Below are positions 36,883 to 47,455 of a stretch of DNA of 64,000 bases, piece by piece (position 1 is the stretch's first letter; every line of letters starts with the position of its first letter). The notes beneath the pieces are model-generated. The model saw only the letters and a program-made list of their open reading frames with translations, searched no databases and had not been told where the DNA came from. Position numbers and translations under genes: made by a program. Source of the stretch: Planotetraspora phitsanulokensis (lineage in GTDB: Bacteria > Actinomycetota > Actinomycetes > Streptosporangiales > Streptosporangiaceae); the NCBI RefSeq assembly GCF_016863295.1, contig NZ_BOOP01000044.1:29545-93544 (forward strand), in the 5' to 3' direction.

Positions 36883-36915
36883 GTGAGGGCCCGCCGTCAT
36901 CCGGCGGGCCCTCAC
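36883..36915 (+). terminator. Strong hairpin terminator after rplT
   Basis: A perfect 14-bp stem GTGAGGGCCCGCCG (36883-36896) and CGGCGGGCCCTCAC (36902-36915), with a 5-nt loop TCATC. No T tract. Confidence 0.75.
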
Positions 36916-36942
36916 TCACGTCAAGGGAAGTCGGGGTCAGGC

Positions 36943-37776
36943 ATGGCGGAGCTCACCAACATCAGGTCGCCGAGGGTCAAGGCCGCGCGGCGGCTGACCA
37001 AGCGGGCCTTCCGCGACCGGGACAAGGCTTTCCTGGCCGAGGGACCGCAGGCGGTCCGCGAGGCCCTCACGATCGATGGCGTCACGGTCGAGTTGTTCGC
37101 CACGGCCGACGCCGAGTCGCGCCACCCCGACATCATCGGCGCCGCCGCGGCGACGGGCGTTCCGGTCCACCGCGCCAGCGGCGAGGTGATGGCCGACCTG
37201 ACCCAGACGATCACCCCGCAGGGAATCCTGGCCGTCTGCCGGTTCGTCCATGTCCCCCTCGGGCAGGCCGTACCCGCGGGTGCCCGCCTGGTGGCGCTGC
37301 TGGCTCACGTACGCGATCCGGGAAACGCCGGCACGGTCCTGCGTACCGCTGACGCGGCGGGAGCCGACGCGGTCGTGTTCACCGACGCGTCGGTCGATCC
37401 CTACAACGGCAAGTGCGTCCGGGCCAGCGCCGGCAGCCTCTTCCACCTGCCGGTGGCGACCGGTGCGCCCGTCGAGGAAGCCGTACGGCAGGCCAAGGAG
37501 GCGGGGCTGCGGGTTCTCGCCGCTGACGGTGCGGGCACGACGACTCTCGACGAGGTCGATCTGAGCCGTCCCACCGCGTGGCTGTTCGGCAACGAGGCGT
37601 GGGGGCTGCCACCCGAGCTTCTCGCGCTGGCCGACGAGGTCGTCCGGGTGCCGATCTACGGACGGGCGGAAAGCCTCAACCTCGCCACCGCCGCGGCCGT
37701 GTGCTTGTACTCTTCCGCCCGCGTGCAACGGCAGACCTTACATTCTGTGGAAGATCCCACCACCTCGCCCCGCTGA
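36943..37776 (+). CDS. TrmH/SpoU family RNA 2'-O-methyltransferase
   Basis: A 277-aa SPOUT methyltransferase. The three family motifs are present: HVRDPGNAGTVLRTADAAGA, WLFGNEAWGLP and PIYGRAESLNLATAAAVCLY. An N-terminal substrate-binding domain (EGPQAVREAL) marks the 23S rRNA-modifying branch, but the target nucleotide is not predictable. It lies between rplT and pheS, as in Streptomyces. ATG at 36943 is chosen; the frame is open through the terminator hairpin but that part is not plausible. Confidence 0.9.
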   Translation: MAELTNIRSPRVKAARRLTKRAFRDRDKAFLAEGPQAVREALTIDGVTVELFATADAESRHPDIIGAAAATGVPVHRASGEVMADLTQTITPQGILAVCRFVHVPLGQAVPAGARLVALLAHVRDPGNAGTVLRTADAAGADAVVFTDASVDPYNGKCVRASAGSLFHLPVATGAPVEEAVRQAKEAGLRVLAADGAGTTTLDEVDLSRPTAWLFGNEAWGLPPELLALADEVVRVPIYGRAESLNLATAAAVCLYSSARVQRQTLHSVEDPTTSPR

Positions 37777-37884
37777 GGCTGCTGACGGTGCCCGGAAACC
37801 CGCTATTGTCGGCGGTGGAGTCGCGCTGAGTCAGGCGGCGTGGTTCCGTCCCGCGGGGCTCCCGAGGGCTGAGGAGGCGGTCTC

Positions 37885-38979
37885 GTGCGAGGTGGCGACA
37901 CCCCCAGCGGTTCCCTTCACGGGGTTTCCGATGGGAGTGCCTACATCTGCGTCGACGAGCTTCCCGACGGGCTCGTCGTGGCCGATCACGGGGGCCGGAT
38001 CCTCGTCGTCAACCGTGCGGCAGAGCGGCTGACCGGCGTCGGCCGGCAGCGAGCGGTCGGCAGCCACCTCACCGACGTCCTGCCCTTCCGCGACCTAGAA
38101 GGCCGCGACTGGTGGAAGTGGCTCGACCCGCGCGGAGGCCTGAGGAGCCGCAGCCGGCAGCCTGAACGTCCGCTCAGCCTCCCCGGCCGCCAGGAGTTAC
38201 TCGTGGCCGCTCGGTTCGTCCGTGCACCCGAGCGGGGCGGCCCCGTCATCCGAGTAGTGATCACGATCAGGGACGCGTCCGCCCGGGCCCGGGTCGAGCG
38301 GAGCCGGGCCGACCTCGTCTCGACCGTCGCCCATGAGCTCAGGTCCCCGCTGACCAGCGTGAAGGGGTTCACCGCGACGCTCCTCGCCAAGTGGGATCGG
38401 TTCACCGACGCCCAGAAGCTGGTCATGCTGGAGACGGTCAACGCCGACGCCGACCGCGTCACCCGGCTGATCACCGAACTTCTCGACGTGTCCAGGATCG
38501 AGTCCGGCCGGCTGCAGGTGCACCGGCAGGTCGTGGACATCCCCGCCCGGGCCCGGAAGATCATCGCGGGCCGCGTGGCCGCCGGAGAGCCGGAGGACCG
38601 GTTCCACCTCGAGGCCGACGGGGATCTCCCCGAGACCTGGCTCGACCAGGACAAGATCGACCAGATTCTGGCCAACCTGGTGGAGAACGGCGTACGGCAC
38701 GGACGGGGTACGGTGTCCGTAGTGGTCGAGCCAGTCGAGTGGGGAGTAGCCGTGTCCGTGCGTGACCAGGGTGAGGGCGTCGCGCCCGAGCTGGTCGGGC
38801 GCGTCTTCCGCCAGTTCTGGCGGGGCAACGGGCGCCGCAGGGGCGGCACGGGGCTCGGCCTGTTCATCGTCAAGGGCCTGGTCGAGGCGCACGGCGGCAC
38901 GATCAGCGTGCAGCGCGCCCCCGGCGGCGGCGCGGAGTTCCGATTTATCTTGCCCACCGGGGCTCCTGACTTCGCCTGA
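37885..38979 (+). CDS. PAS-domain sensor histidine kinase (orphan)
   Basis: A 364-aa kinase without membrane helices. An N-terminal PAS domain (about residues 20-130) is followed by a HisKA domain with H150 in STVAHELRSPLTSVKG, and an HATPase domain with NLVENGVRHG (N box), RDQGEGV (G1) and GTGLGLFIVKGLVEAHGG (G2). It is therefore probably a cytosolic sensor. No response regulator is encoded nearby. GTG start with GAGGAGG 7 nt upstream. Confidence 0.9.
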   Translation: MRGGDTPSGSLHGVSDGSAYICVDELPDGLVVADHGGRILVVNRAAERLTGVGRQRAVGSHLTDVLPFRDLEGRDWWKWLDPRGGLRSRSRQPERPLSLPGRQELLVAARFVRAPERGGPVIRVVITIRDASARARVERSRADLVSTVAHELRSPLTSVKGFTATLLAKWDRFTDAQKLVMLETVNADADRVTRLITELLDVSRIESGRLQVHRQVVDIPARARKIIAGRVAAGEPEDRFHLEADGDLPETWLDQDKIDQILANLVENGVRHGRGTVSVVVEPVEWGVAVSVRDQGEGVAPELVGRVFRQFWRGNGRRRGGTGLGLFIVKGLVEAHGGTISVQRAPGGGAEFRFILPTGAPDFA

Positions 38980-39041
38980 GCTGCGCAGTTCCGCGCGGCT
39001 CGCGCAGCGCGGATGACGGCCCGGTGGGCTGATCCCACTAA

Positions 39042-40195
<1,154 letters not shown>

Positions 40196-40196
<1 letters not shown>

Positions 40197-42766
40197 TGAA
40201 GGTCCCGCTTTCATGGCTGCGGGAGTATGTCGATCTCCCTGCCGTCACGGCCCACGAGGTCGCCGACAAGCTCACCGCCGCGGGCTTGAAGCTCGAGTCG
40301 ATCACCGCGTACGGCCACGAGATCAAGAACGTGGTCGTGGGCCGCGTCCTCGCGATCGAGGAGCTGGCCGGTTTCAAGAAGCCGATCCGGCACTGCCGGG
40401 TCGAGGTGGGCGAGGCGGCTCCCCGCGAGATCGTCTGCGGCGCCGTCAACTTCGTCGAGGGTGACGTCGTTCCGGTGGCCCTGCCGGGCGCCGTGCTGCC
40501 CGGCGGCTTCGAGATCGCCTCCCGGAAGACGTACGGCAGGCTGTCGGACGGGATGATCTGCTCGGAGGCCGAGCTCGGCATCGCCGAGTCGTCCCCCGGC
40601 ATCCTCCTGCTGCCGCAGGACACGCCCATCGGCGCGGACGTCGTGGAGTTGCTGGGCCTGCGCGACGACGTGCTCGAGCTGGAGATCACCCCCGACAGGG
40701 GCTACGCGCTGTCGATCCGCGGCGTCGCGCGCGAGGCGGCCACCGCGTTCGGCGTGCCGTTCCGCGACCCGGGCGCCGTCGAGCCCCCCGCCGTGGCGGG
40801 CGAGTCGTGGCCTGCGTCGATCGCCGACCCCACGGCCTGCGACCGCTTCGTGCTGCGCTCGGTCTCCGGGTTCGACCCGGCGGCCGAGAGCCCGCTCTGG
40901 ATGCGGCTGCGGCTGGTGCGCGCGGGGATGCGCCCGGTCTCGCTGGCCGTCGACGTGACGAACTACATCATGCTCGAGCTCGGGCAGCCGCTCCACGCCT
41001 TCGACCGCTCCCGGTTGTCCGGCGGCATCGTGGTGCGGCGGGCGCGCGCGGGCGAGACGCTGGAGACGCTCGACCACGTCGTCCGCAAGCTCCACGAGGA
41101 CGACATCCTGATCACCGACGACTCGGGCCCGATCTCGATGGCGGGCACGATGGGCGGCCTGCACACGGAGATCTCCGCGGCGTCGAGCGACATCGTGATC
41201 GAGGCCGCGCACTTCTCGGCGACCGGGATCGCGCGGGAGTCCCGCAGGCACAACCTGGTGAGCGAGGCGTCCAAGCGGTTCGAGCGCGGCGTCGACCGGG
41301 AGCTTCCGCTGATCGCGTCATGGCGGGCGGTACAGCTCCTCGTCGAGCTGGGCGGCGCCACGGCCGAGCCGGGCGTCACCCACGCCCAGGTCGAGGCGGC
41401 GCCCATCACGATCACCATCCCGGCCGGTCACCCCGGTCGTGTCGCGGGCCTGCCGTACACACGGGAGACCGTGGTCCGGCGGCTCGAGCAGGTGGGCTGC
41501 ACGGTGGCCGACGGAGGCGTCGCGGGAGTCCGCGGCGGCCAGGGCGTCGCCGCCACCGGGGTGGTCTCCAGCGGCGACCTTGCCGACAAGCTCGCCGTGC
41601 AGGGGGACGACCTGATCACGGTCACGCCGCCGTCGTGGCGGCCGGACCTGACCGACCCTAACGACCTCGCCGAAGAGGTCATCAGGCTCGAGGGGTACGA
41701 GCACCTGCCGTCCGTGCTGCCCGCCGCACCCGCGGGGGCGGGGCTGACGGAGGGGCAGCGGCGGCGCCGCCGCGTCGGGCGGGCGCTGGCCGCGGCGGGA
41801 TACGTCGAGGTGTTGTCGTATCCGTTCATCGGCGAGCGCGACCTCGACGGTCTGCAGTTGCCCGAGGGCGACGCGCGCAGGAGGGTGTCCCGGCTGGTCA
41901 ACCCGCTGAGCGAGGACGAGCCGTTCATGCGGACCACGCTCCTTCCGGGCCTGCTGAAGACGCTCGTCCGTAACGTGGGCCGCGGGTCCGGCGACGTCGC
42001 GCTGTTCGAGATCGGGCTGGTCTATCGGCCGGACGCGGACGCTCCGGCGGCCGCCCCGGTGCTCGCGGTCGATCGCAGGCCGACCCCTGAGGAGCTCGCC
42101 GAGATCGAGAAGGCGCTCCCGCGGCAGCCGCAACGGGTCGCCGTGGTCCTCGCGGGAGAGTTCGAGCGGTCCGGCTGGTGGGGTGCGGGTCGCCAGGCGT
42201 CCTGGGCGGACGCCGTCGAGGCCGCGCGCACGCTGGCCCGGGCGGCCGGCGTCGAGCTCGGCGTCAACGCGGACCAGCACGAGCCGTGGCATCCGGGTCG
42301 TTGCGCCGTCCTGACCGTGACCGATGCCGCCACCGGTGAGACGGTGACGGTCGGACACGCGGGTGAGCTGCACCCGCGGGTCATCGAGGCGTACGGCCTG
42401 CCTCCGCGTACGGCGGCGATGGAGCTGGAGTTGTCGGCGCTCGCGCTGCCCGATCCGGTGCAGACGCCCACCGTGTCCGCCTACCCGGTGGCCACACAGG
42501 ACGTCGCACTGACCGTGCCGGCGAACACGCCGGTCGCCGAGGTGGAGGCCGCGCTGCGCGCGGGGGCCGGGGACCTGCTCGAGGGGATCCGGCTGTTCGA
42601 CGTGTACACGGGTGAGCAGGTGGGCGAGGGCAACAAGTCGCTGGCCTACAGCCTGCGGTTCCGCGCCCCGGACCGGACGCTCACGGCCGAGGAGACGACG
42701 GCGGCTCGTGACGCCGCCGTGGCCCTCGCCGCCGAGCGGACCGGAGCCCAACTCCGCGGCGCCTGA
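40196..42766 (+). CDS. pheT: Phenylalanyl-tRNA synthetase beta subunit
   Basis: An 856-aa subunit that binds and edits tRNA-Phe. Domains: an N-terminal EMAP/tRNA-binding domain (about residues 40-150, CGAVNF), B3/B4 editing domain, B5 domain, the catalytic-like core and the C-terminal FDX-ACB anticodon domain ([20 protein letters not shown]). It is followed by a repeat cluster, and marks the end of conserved synteny before an accessory block. Confidence 0.95.
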
Positions 42767-42784
42767 GCTCCGGCATCCTTTGGG

Positions 42785-42956
42785 GTGATCATGCACAAGG
42801 TCGGGGCAGGCCTGTTGACCTGCCCCGACCTTGTTTGTGATCATGCATGCTTTCGGTGGTCGATGCGTCTGCCTGCGCCTTTCCCCCGCGTGATCATGCG
42901 TGGATTCATCCGTACGGCCGCTGACGGCGGCTGTCTCCGAGTCTGTGCATGATCAC
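42785..42956. repeat. 53-bp-family repeat array, locus 4 (pheT to penicillin-acylase gene)
   Basis: Forward heads start at 42785, 42837 and 42890 (52 and 53 bp apart); an inverted head ends at 42956. The first unit folds into a perfect 15-bp stem, CAAGGTCGGGGCAGG at 42796-42810 with its complement at 42819-42833, around an 8-nt loop that runs into TTGACCTG. The array fills the space between the two convergent genes. Confidence 0.85.
42796..42833 (+). terminator. 15-bp hairpin in the first repeat unit, probable pheT terminator
   Basis: A perfect 15-bp stem with an 8-nt loop, 30 nt after the pheT stop, followed by TTTGTG. A repeat unit seems to serve as the terminator. Confidence 0.6.
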
Positions 42957-42978
42957 GCGGGGGTGTTCGTCACGCGGG

Positions 42979-45900
42979 TTATTTGCTGTAGAGCTCCAGT
43001 TCCCAGAGGGAGTAGCCGTAGGTGGTGCCGCGTTTGACGCCCTGCATCCGGACGTATCGGGCGTCGACCGGGGTGAAGGACACGTTGTCGGTACCGCCGT
43101 TCCCGCTGGTCGTCGAGTAGGCAGGGGTCCAGTTGGCTCCGTCGGCCGACGTCTCGATCCGGTAGGACGAGCCGTAGGCCGTCTCCCAGCGGAGGATCGC
43201 CCTCCCCACGCTCTTGACCGAGCCGAGATCCACTTGGATGTACTGGTTGTCGGTCCAGTCGCTCGCCCATCGGGTGGACGGGTCGCCGTCGATGGCCTTC
43301 GCCGGCGTGTTCGGACTCTGGGTGCCGTTCGCACTGGCAGTCGCGCCCGCCGCCAGGTTGGCGACCGAGTCCCCGCGGTGGGCGGGGAACGAGACCACCT
43401 GCTGGTAGGTCGGCCGGTTCTGCCACGAGATCAGCGGGTGCTTCACCCCGCCCAGCGGCGACTGCTGGACGGCGTCGGCACACCACTGGTTGCCCGCCGC
43501 GCACGACGCGTCACCCGGGTAGGTGGTGGTCGCCCGCTCGGCCACCGCCGCGGACAGGCTGTTCAGCAGGACCGTACGGCAGGCCGCCACGGTTTCGCCG
43601 CAGAACTTGGCCGGCAGGGGAGAGGCCACCGGGTCGCCGAGCACGTTGCGGAGGTCCTTGTCGACGTAGCCCCACCAGCCGTACTGGAACGAGGAGCCCT
43701 TGTGCGCCTGGGCCTCGTTCGCGGAGGTCGGGAACGAGGACATGTCGCCCTGCTGCAGGCCCGAAGGCGACTCGTTGATCTGCAGCGCGTTGATCAGGGA
43801 CTGGTAGAGCCCGTCACCCAGGCCCGGCTTGAACTGGGCCCGCACGAGCTTCGGCCACCACGCGTCGAAGATGCGGATGGCGTCGGCGTTCGCGTACGCC
43901 TTGCTGCTGGGGGAGGTCTCGACCCGCTTGGCCCCGGCCGACGCCCACGTCGACAGCTTCGACACCGCCGACGAGAGTGCGGGGTCGGTCACCGCCGAAC
44001 TCTTGAGTACGCGGAGCAGGTTGGGCAGGACCTTGAGGCCGCGCAGATCGGTGGTCGCGGCGGAGGCCATGATCTTCACGGTGCCGCTGCGGTCGAGGGT
44101 CCCGGAGGACAGGGCGGCCTTGACCGGGGTGTCCAGCAGGTCGCCGCGGTGGACCGACCCGAAGCTGAAGTTGCCGTCCGCCGAGCCGTAGTCCTTGGCC
44201 TGCTTGTTGTTCCAGCTGACGAAGTAGTCCTGGTTGACCGCCTGGGGGTGGGTGCTCGGCGCCGCGTAGGTGGCGGTGTTCGTCGCGGGGTCGAACCCGG
44301 CCCACTCGTGTGCGGCGTCGGCCGTCATGGGCAGGTTGGGGTCGGACACGGCCGACCTCACCGGGTTGTTCCCGGACATGAAGTACGCGGTGTCGGCCGA
44401 GTTCACATAGAACCAGTTGAACGCGAAGCCGATCGTGGAGGCGGAGTTCTTGAAGGCGGCGGGCGATCCCATCTCATCGGGATCGTTGAACATCTGGAAC
44501 CCGATCGCGGAGTCGGCCTCGTGCTGGTACGTCGAGCGCAGCGTCGTGAAGGCCGTGGGTACGCCGCCGACCGTGCCGCGCCAGCTCACCAGGCCGTACT
44601 TGGTCCGTTTGATGACGAGGTCGTACGATCCCGCCTCGGTGGCGTCGGCCGTGCTCGGCTTCCAGGAGTTGGTCTTCTTCAGTGTCTCCATGGCCGTGCA
44701 GGTGCCGTGGTAGAGGTAGTAGTCCGACGACGTCGTGGGCGTCCCGCCGTTCGGGTCGCACAGGGTGAGGGCGTAGGTGTCGGTGATGTCCTGCAGGCTC
44801 GAGGTGGCGCTCCAGGCGTAGTCGGTGCCGCGGCCGAGCAGGACGTAGAGGCTCAGTCCGGAGAAGGCGGCGCCGCGTGCCCGGATGCCTGGGCCGGACA
44901 GTTCCTCCAGCATGAGCAGCTGCGGTGCGAAGTAACCGGTCTGCGGGCCGAACACGGCGATCGGGTGGCCGCTCGCCGACTTGTCCGCCGAGACGACGAT
45001 GGCGTTCGACATGCTCGGCTTGCTGTTGTCGACGGTCAGGCCGGTGAGGGCGCTCTTCGCCGCGGTGGTTGAGGAGGTGGCCGTGCCCTTCTCATTCTCG
45101 GTGATGTCCACGGGCGCGCTCGTGGCGTCGGGCAGGACGACTCCGGTCGCTCCGGCCGGGGCGTCTCCGGAGGGGAAGCTCTGCCCATCGTGCAGGGTCA
45201 GGACGGTCTCCGGGTCGTTCTGCTCGCGGAAGGCCTGCCAGGCCTGGTCGCCGGCGGCCGTGCCGTACTTGGCCCGGGCCGCGACCCGCACCAGGGCCGA
45301 CTGCATCTCGGCCCCGCCGCCACCGCCGAACAGGCCGCCGATCACACCCGCGATCGCGACCAGGTCGGTCATCTTGAAGTCGACGGGCCCGCCCGCGTTC
45401 GTGATCGCGTCGAGGTGGCCGGTCACCACGTACTCGCCGGGGCAGTTCCGGTTGGCCATGCAGTAGTCGATGTAGGCGTTGATGCCGGCGATGTAGCTCT
45501 GGACGTCGGTGTAGAGCTGCGCGCCCCGGGGCCCCTCGCTCCTGAGCCTGTCGACCTGCGCCTCGAGGTCGGCCTCCGTGTACGGGGAGTTGCGCCAGAC
45601 GCTCTGCTCCAGGTCCCTGTTGCCCGCCGCGCCGCCGGCGAAGGGGGTCAGCTCTCCCCGGCCGACGTGGCGCATCAGGTCCATCAGCCAGAGGCGGTCC
45701 TGGGCGCCGGCGTATCCGGCGCCGAACATCGTGCCCGCCCGGGTCGTGCCGGTGATGTGCGGGACGCCGGTCGCCTTGTCCCGGACGATCGTCACGTCGG
45801 AGCGGGGGCTGATCGTGCTCTCCACCTGACCGGCGGGCACTCCGAACGAGCTGTCGTTGAAGAAGTTCGTGATCTGGTCGTCGGTCAGCCCGGTGTAGCC

Positions 45901-46155
45901 GGAGATCAGGTTGGCGTACTTGCTCAGCTGGTCGGTGCTGTGGGTGGGGAAGGTGCCGAAGCCCTGGTTGCCGATGATCTCGATGAGGGTGGCGTTGCCG
46001 TTCTGGCCGGGCGGCAGTACGTCGGCGCACTGGCCGAGGCAGTAGTCGTCCGGGGGAAATGACGGAGCCGCCGAGGCGGGGACGGCCGGGAGGCCGACGG
46101 CGAGTAAGGCGAACGCGGCGGCGGCCGTGATCGCCCGTCGAAGGCGCGCGTGCAT
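42979..46155 (-). CDS. Secreted penicillin acylase family protein with C-terminal F5/8 type C domain
   Basis: A 1058-aa exported Ntn-hydrolase. The signal peptide covers about residues 1-30, with PASA before the predicted cut. The alpha-chain part contains VTIVRDKATGVPHITG and FGAGYAGAQDRLWLMDL. The predicted autoprocessing site is before Ser383 in SM-SNAIVVSADKSASG, and the beta chain follows with GHPIAVFGPQTGYFAPQ. The last 140 residues (from NLAAGATASANG) form a discoidin/CBM32 domain that binds carbohydrate. Substrates could be acyl-homoserine lactones, lipopeptides or other amides; this is not decided by sequence. ATG at 46155 is chosen because the signal peptide begins there. Confidence 0.88.
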   Translation of the reverse strand: MHARLRRAITAAAAFALLAVGLPAVPASAAPSFPPDDYCLGQCADVLPPGQNGNATLIEIIGNQGFGTFPTHSTDQLSKYANLISGYTGLTDDQITNFFNDSSFGVPAGQVESTISPRSDVTIVRDKATGVPHITGTTRAGTMFGAGYAGAQDRLWLMDLMRHVGRGELTPFAGGAAGNRDLEQSVWRNSPYTEADLEAQVDRLRSEGPRGAQLYTDVQSYIAGINAYIDYCMANRNCPGEYVVTGHLDAITNAGGPVDFKMTDLVAIAGVIGGLFGGGGGAEMQSALVRVAARAKYGTAAGDQAWQAFREQNDPETVLTLHDGQSFPSGDAPAGATGVVLPDATSAPVDITENEKGTATSSTTAAKSALTGLTVDNSKPSMSNAIVVSADKSASGHPIAVFGPQTGYFAPQLLMLEELSGPGIRARGAAFSGLSLYVLLGRGTDYAWSATSSLQDITDTYALTLCDPNGGTPTTSSDYYLYHGTCTAMETLKKTNSWKPSTADATEAGSYDLVIKRTKYGLVSWRGTVGGVPTAFTTLRSTYQHEADSAIGFQMFNDPDEMGSPAAFKNSASTIGFAFNWFYVNSADTAYFMSGNNPVRSAVSDPNLPMTADAAHEWAGFDPATNTATYAAPSTHPQAVNQDYFVSWNNKQAKDYGSADGNFSFGSVHRGDLLDTPVKAALSSGTLDRSGTVKIMASAATTDLRGLKVLPNLLRVLKSSAVTDPALSSAVSKLSTWASAGAKRVETSPSSKAYANADAIRIFDAWWPKLVRAQFKPGLGDGLYQSLINALQINESPSGLQQGDMSSFPTSANEAQAHKGSSFQYGWWGYVDKDLRNVLGDPVASPLPAKFCGETVAACRTVLLNSLSAAVAERATTTYPGDASCAAGNQWCADAVQQSPLGGVKHPLISWQNRPTYQQVVSFPAHRGDSVANLAAGATASANGTQSPNTPAKAIDGDPSTRWASDWTDNQYIQVDLGSVKSVGRAILRWETAYGSSYRIETSADGANWTPAYSTTSGNGGTDNVSFTPVDARYVRMQGVKRGTTYGYSLWELELYSK

Positions 46156-46439
46156 GCGGGAACTACCCTTCGCGTGGTCGGGGGGTGAAGGGACGTCAGG
46201 GGACATCTGGCGACATCTTGGCGACACTGTTCACGCGCGCGAACATGAGCTGGGCTCACTTCGGGACGATACTCGGTGGTAACCAACGGGGCAATGGGGG
46301 AGTGAAGGGCGCTTGTGACTGAGAGCAGGCAGGAAACCCGACCACCGTGGTCGTGGTCGTCATGTCACGAAGACCTTTCCGATCGGACACACATTGCGGC
46401 ACGGCTGAACCCCGGCGGAGGCCGCGGCGTGTTGGGGGC
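46156..46439. promoter_or_regulatory. Divergent promoter region with direct repeats
   Basis: GACATC-TGGC, GACATC-TTGGC and GACACT lie in tandem at about 46203-46228, with a near-palindrome GTTCACGCGCGCGAAC just beyond (about 46229-46244). Reading leftward, TTCGCG and CAAGAT are spaced 17 bp apart and could be the promoter of the acylase gene. No gene is seen. Confidence 0.35.
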
Positions 46440-47396
46440 ATGAGGCTTTTCGTGCTCCTCGGCGTCGCGCTTGTCCTGACTTCGTGCGGGACGGTGGAAC
46501 CGCCCTCCCGTGCCGTCCCGCAGACGCCCGCGCGTTCCGCGATTGAATCACCCGGGGCGGCCGCGGCCGCCCCGAAGCCGTGTCCTAAGCGATGGGGTGG
46601 AGGGATCGGGGGCTGGGTGCCCGCGCCCCCGGGTGTCGCCGGGGCGGGCGAATCGCTCGTGCCGGGCACTCCCGTCGAAGCGATGATCTGCGCGTACCCC
46701 GGAAACAACACGAACCCGGGCGACGAGCAACTGGCCGGGACGCGGACGTTGAAGGAAACGGCCGGGCAACTGGGCCGCGACCTCGGGTACCTGCCGGTCG
46801 GCGCGTCGGACGGCGGCGCGTGCACCGCCATGGGAGGACCCATGACGAACTACCTCATCCGGTTCACCTACGACGACGGACGGTCGCTGTGGGTGGGCAG
46901 CGCCGAGGAGGTCAACCACTGCGTGACGACGACGAACGGCACCGCCAGCAGCCGCTCGTATGTAGGTGACCGCATCACCGCCGCCTACCGGCAGGGGACG
47001 TGGGAGGCCGCCGACGGGAAGGACCTGTGCGAGACCTGGATGGGACGCCGGGGACAGAACGAGCGGATGGTCCCTGACGAGCCCACATCGGTGCTGGTCT
47101 GCCGGCTCGACCCGCAGGGGGGAGAGTCACTCCGGATGGAGTACGGAACCGACGTGGCCGGGCCGTTGGCGAGCAGGTTGAACGGCATGGACACCCGTCC
47201 GAGCGACAACAGTTGCCAGCAGACCAACGGCAAGGATCCCGGCGTCATCCTCCGCCTCGTGTTCGGCTACGCCGACGGGCCTCCGGCGGCCGTCATGGTC
47301 CAGGAGTTCTGCAGGCCCTCCGTGAACAACGGGCTGCTTCAGGCGGACGGCGACGATCGCCTGCTCCAGGAGGCCACGCGTCTCGCTCCCCGCTGA
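46440..47396 (+). CDS. Predicted lipoprotein of unknown function
   Basis: A 318-aa protein whose signal MRLFVLLGVALVLTSC ends in a clear lipobox (LTSC, Cys16). An Ala/Pro-rich linker leads to a domain with six or more Cys, suggesting disulfides outside the cell. I do not recognise the family. It has two similar halves: each contains a (T/N)-Q/A-M block followed by a strand such as YLIRFTYDDGRSLWV or VILRLVFGYADGPPAAV. It is divergent from the acylase gene and convergent with the LamG gene, across a shared terminator. Confidence 0.72.
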   Translation: MRLFVLLGVALVLTSCGTVEPPSRAVPQTPARSAIESPGAAAAAPKPCPKRWGGGIGGWVPAPPGVAGAGESLVPGTPVEAMICAYPGNNTNPGDEQLAGTRTLKETAGQLGRDLGYLPVGASDGGACTAMGGPMTNYLIRFTYDDGRSLWVGSAEEVNHCVTTTNGTASSRSYVGDRITAAYRQGTWEAADGKDLCETWMGRRGQNERMVPDEPTSVLVCRLDPQGGESLRMEYGTDVAGPLASRLNGMDTRPSDNSCQQTNGKDPGVILRLVFGYADGPPAAVMVQEFCRPSVNNGLLQADGDDRLLQEATRLAPR

Positions 47397-47409
47397 CCCC
47401 GGGCCCGAT

Positions 47410-47450
47410 CCCGTACGGCTCCCGCAGCCGGGGGGCGGGAGCCGTACGGG
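47410..47450. terminator. Bidirectional terminator between the lipoprotein and LamG genes
   Basis: A perfect 16-bp stem CCCGTACGGCTCCCGC (47410-47425) and its complement (47435-47450), with a 9-nt loop. It lies 13 nt after one stop and 5 nt from the other. Confidence 0.85.
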
Positions 47451-47455
47451 GAGGG

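Noticed and set aside
45001..45012. Inactive penicillin acylase because SNxW is replaced by SNAI
   Set aside because: The Ser-Asn at the predicted processing site is intact and, as I recall, this branch of actinobacterial acylases commonly lacks the Trp, so loss of activity is not implied.
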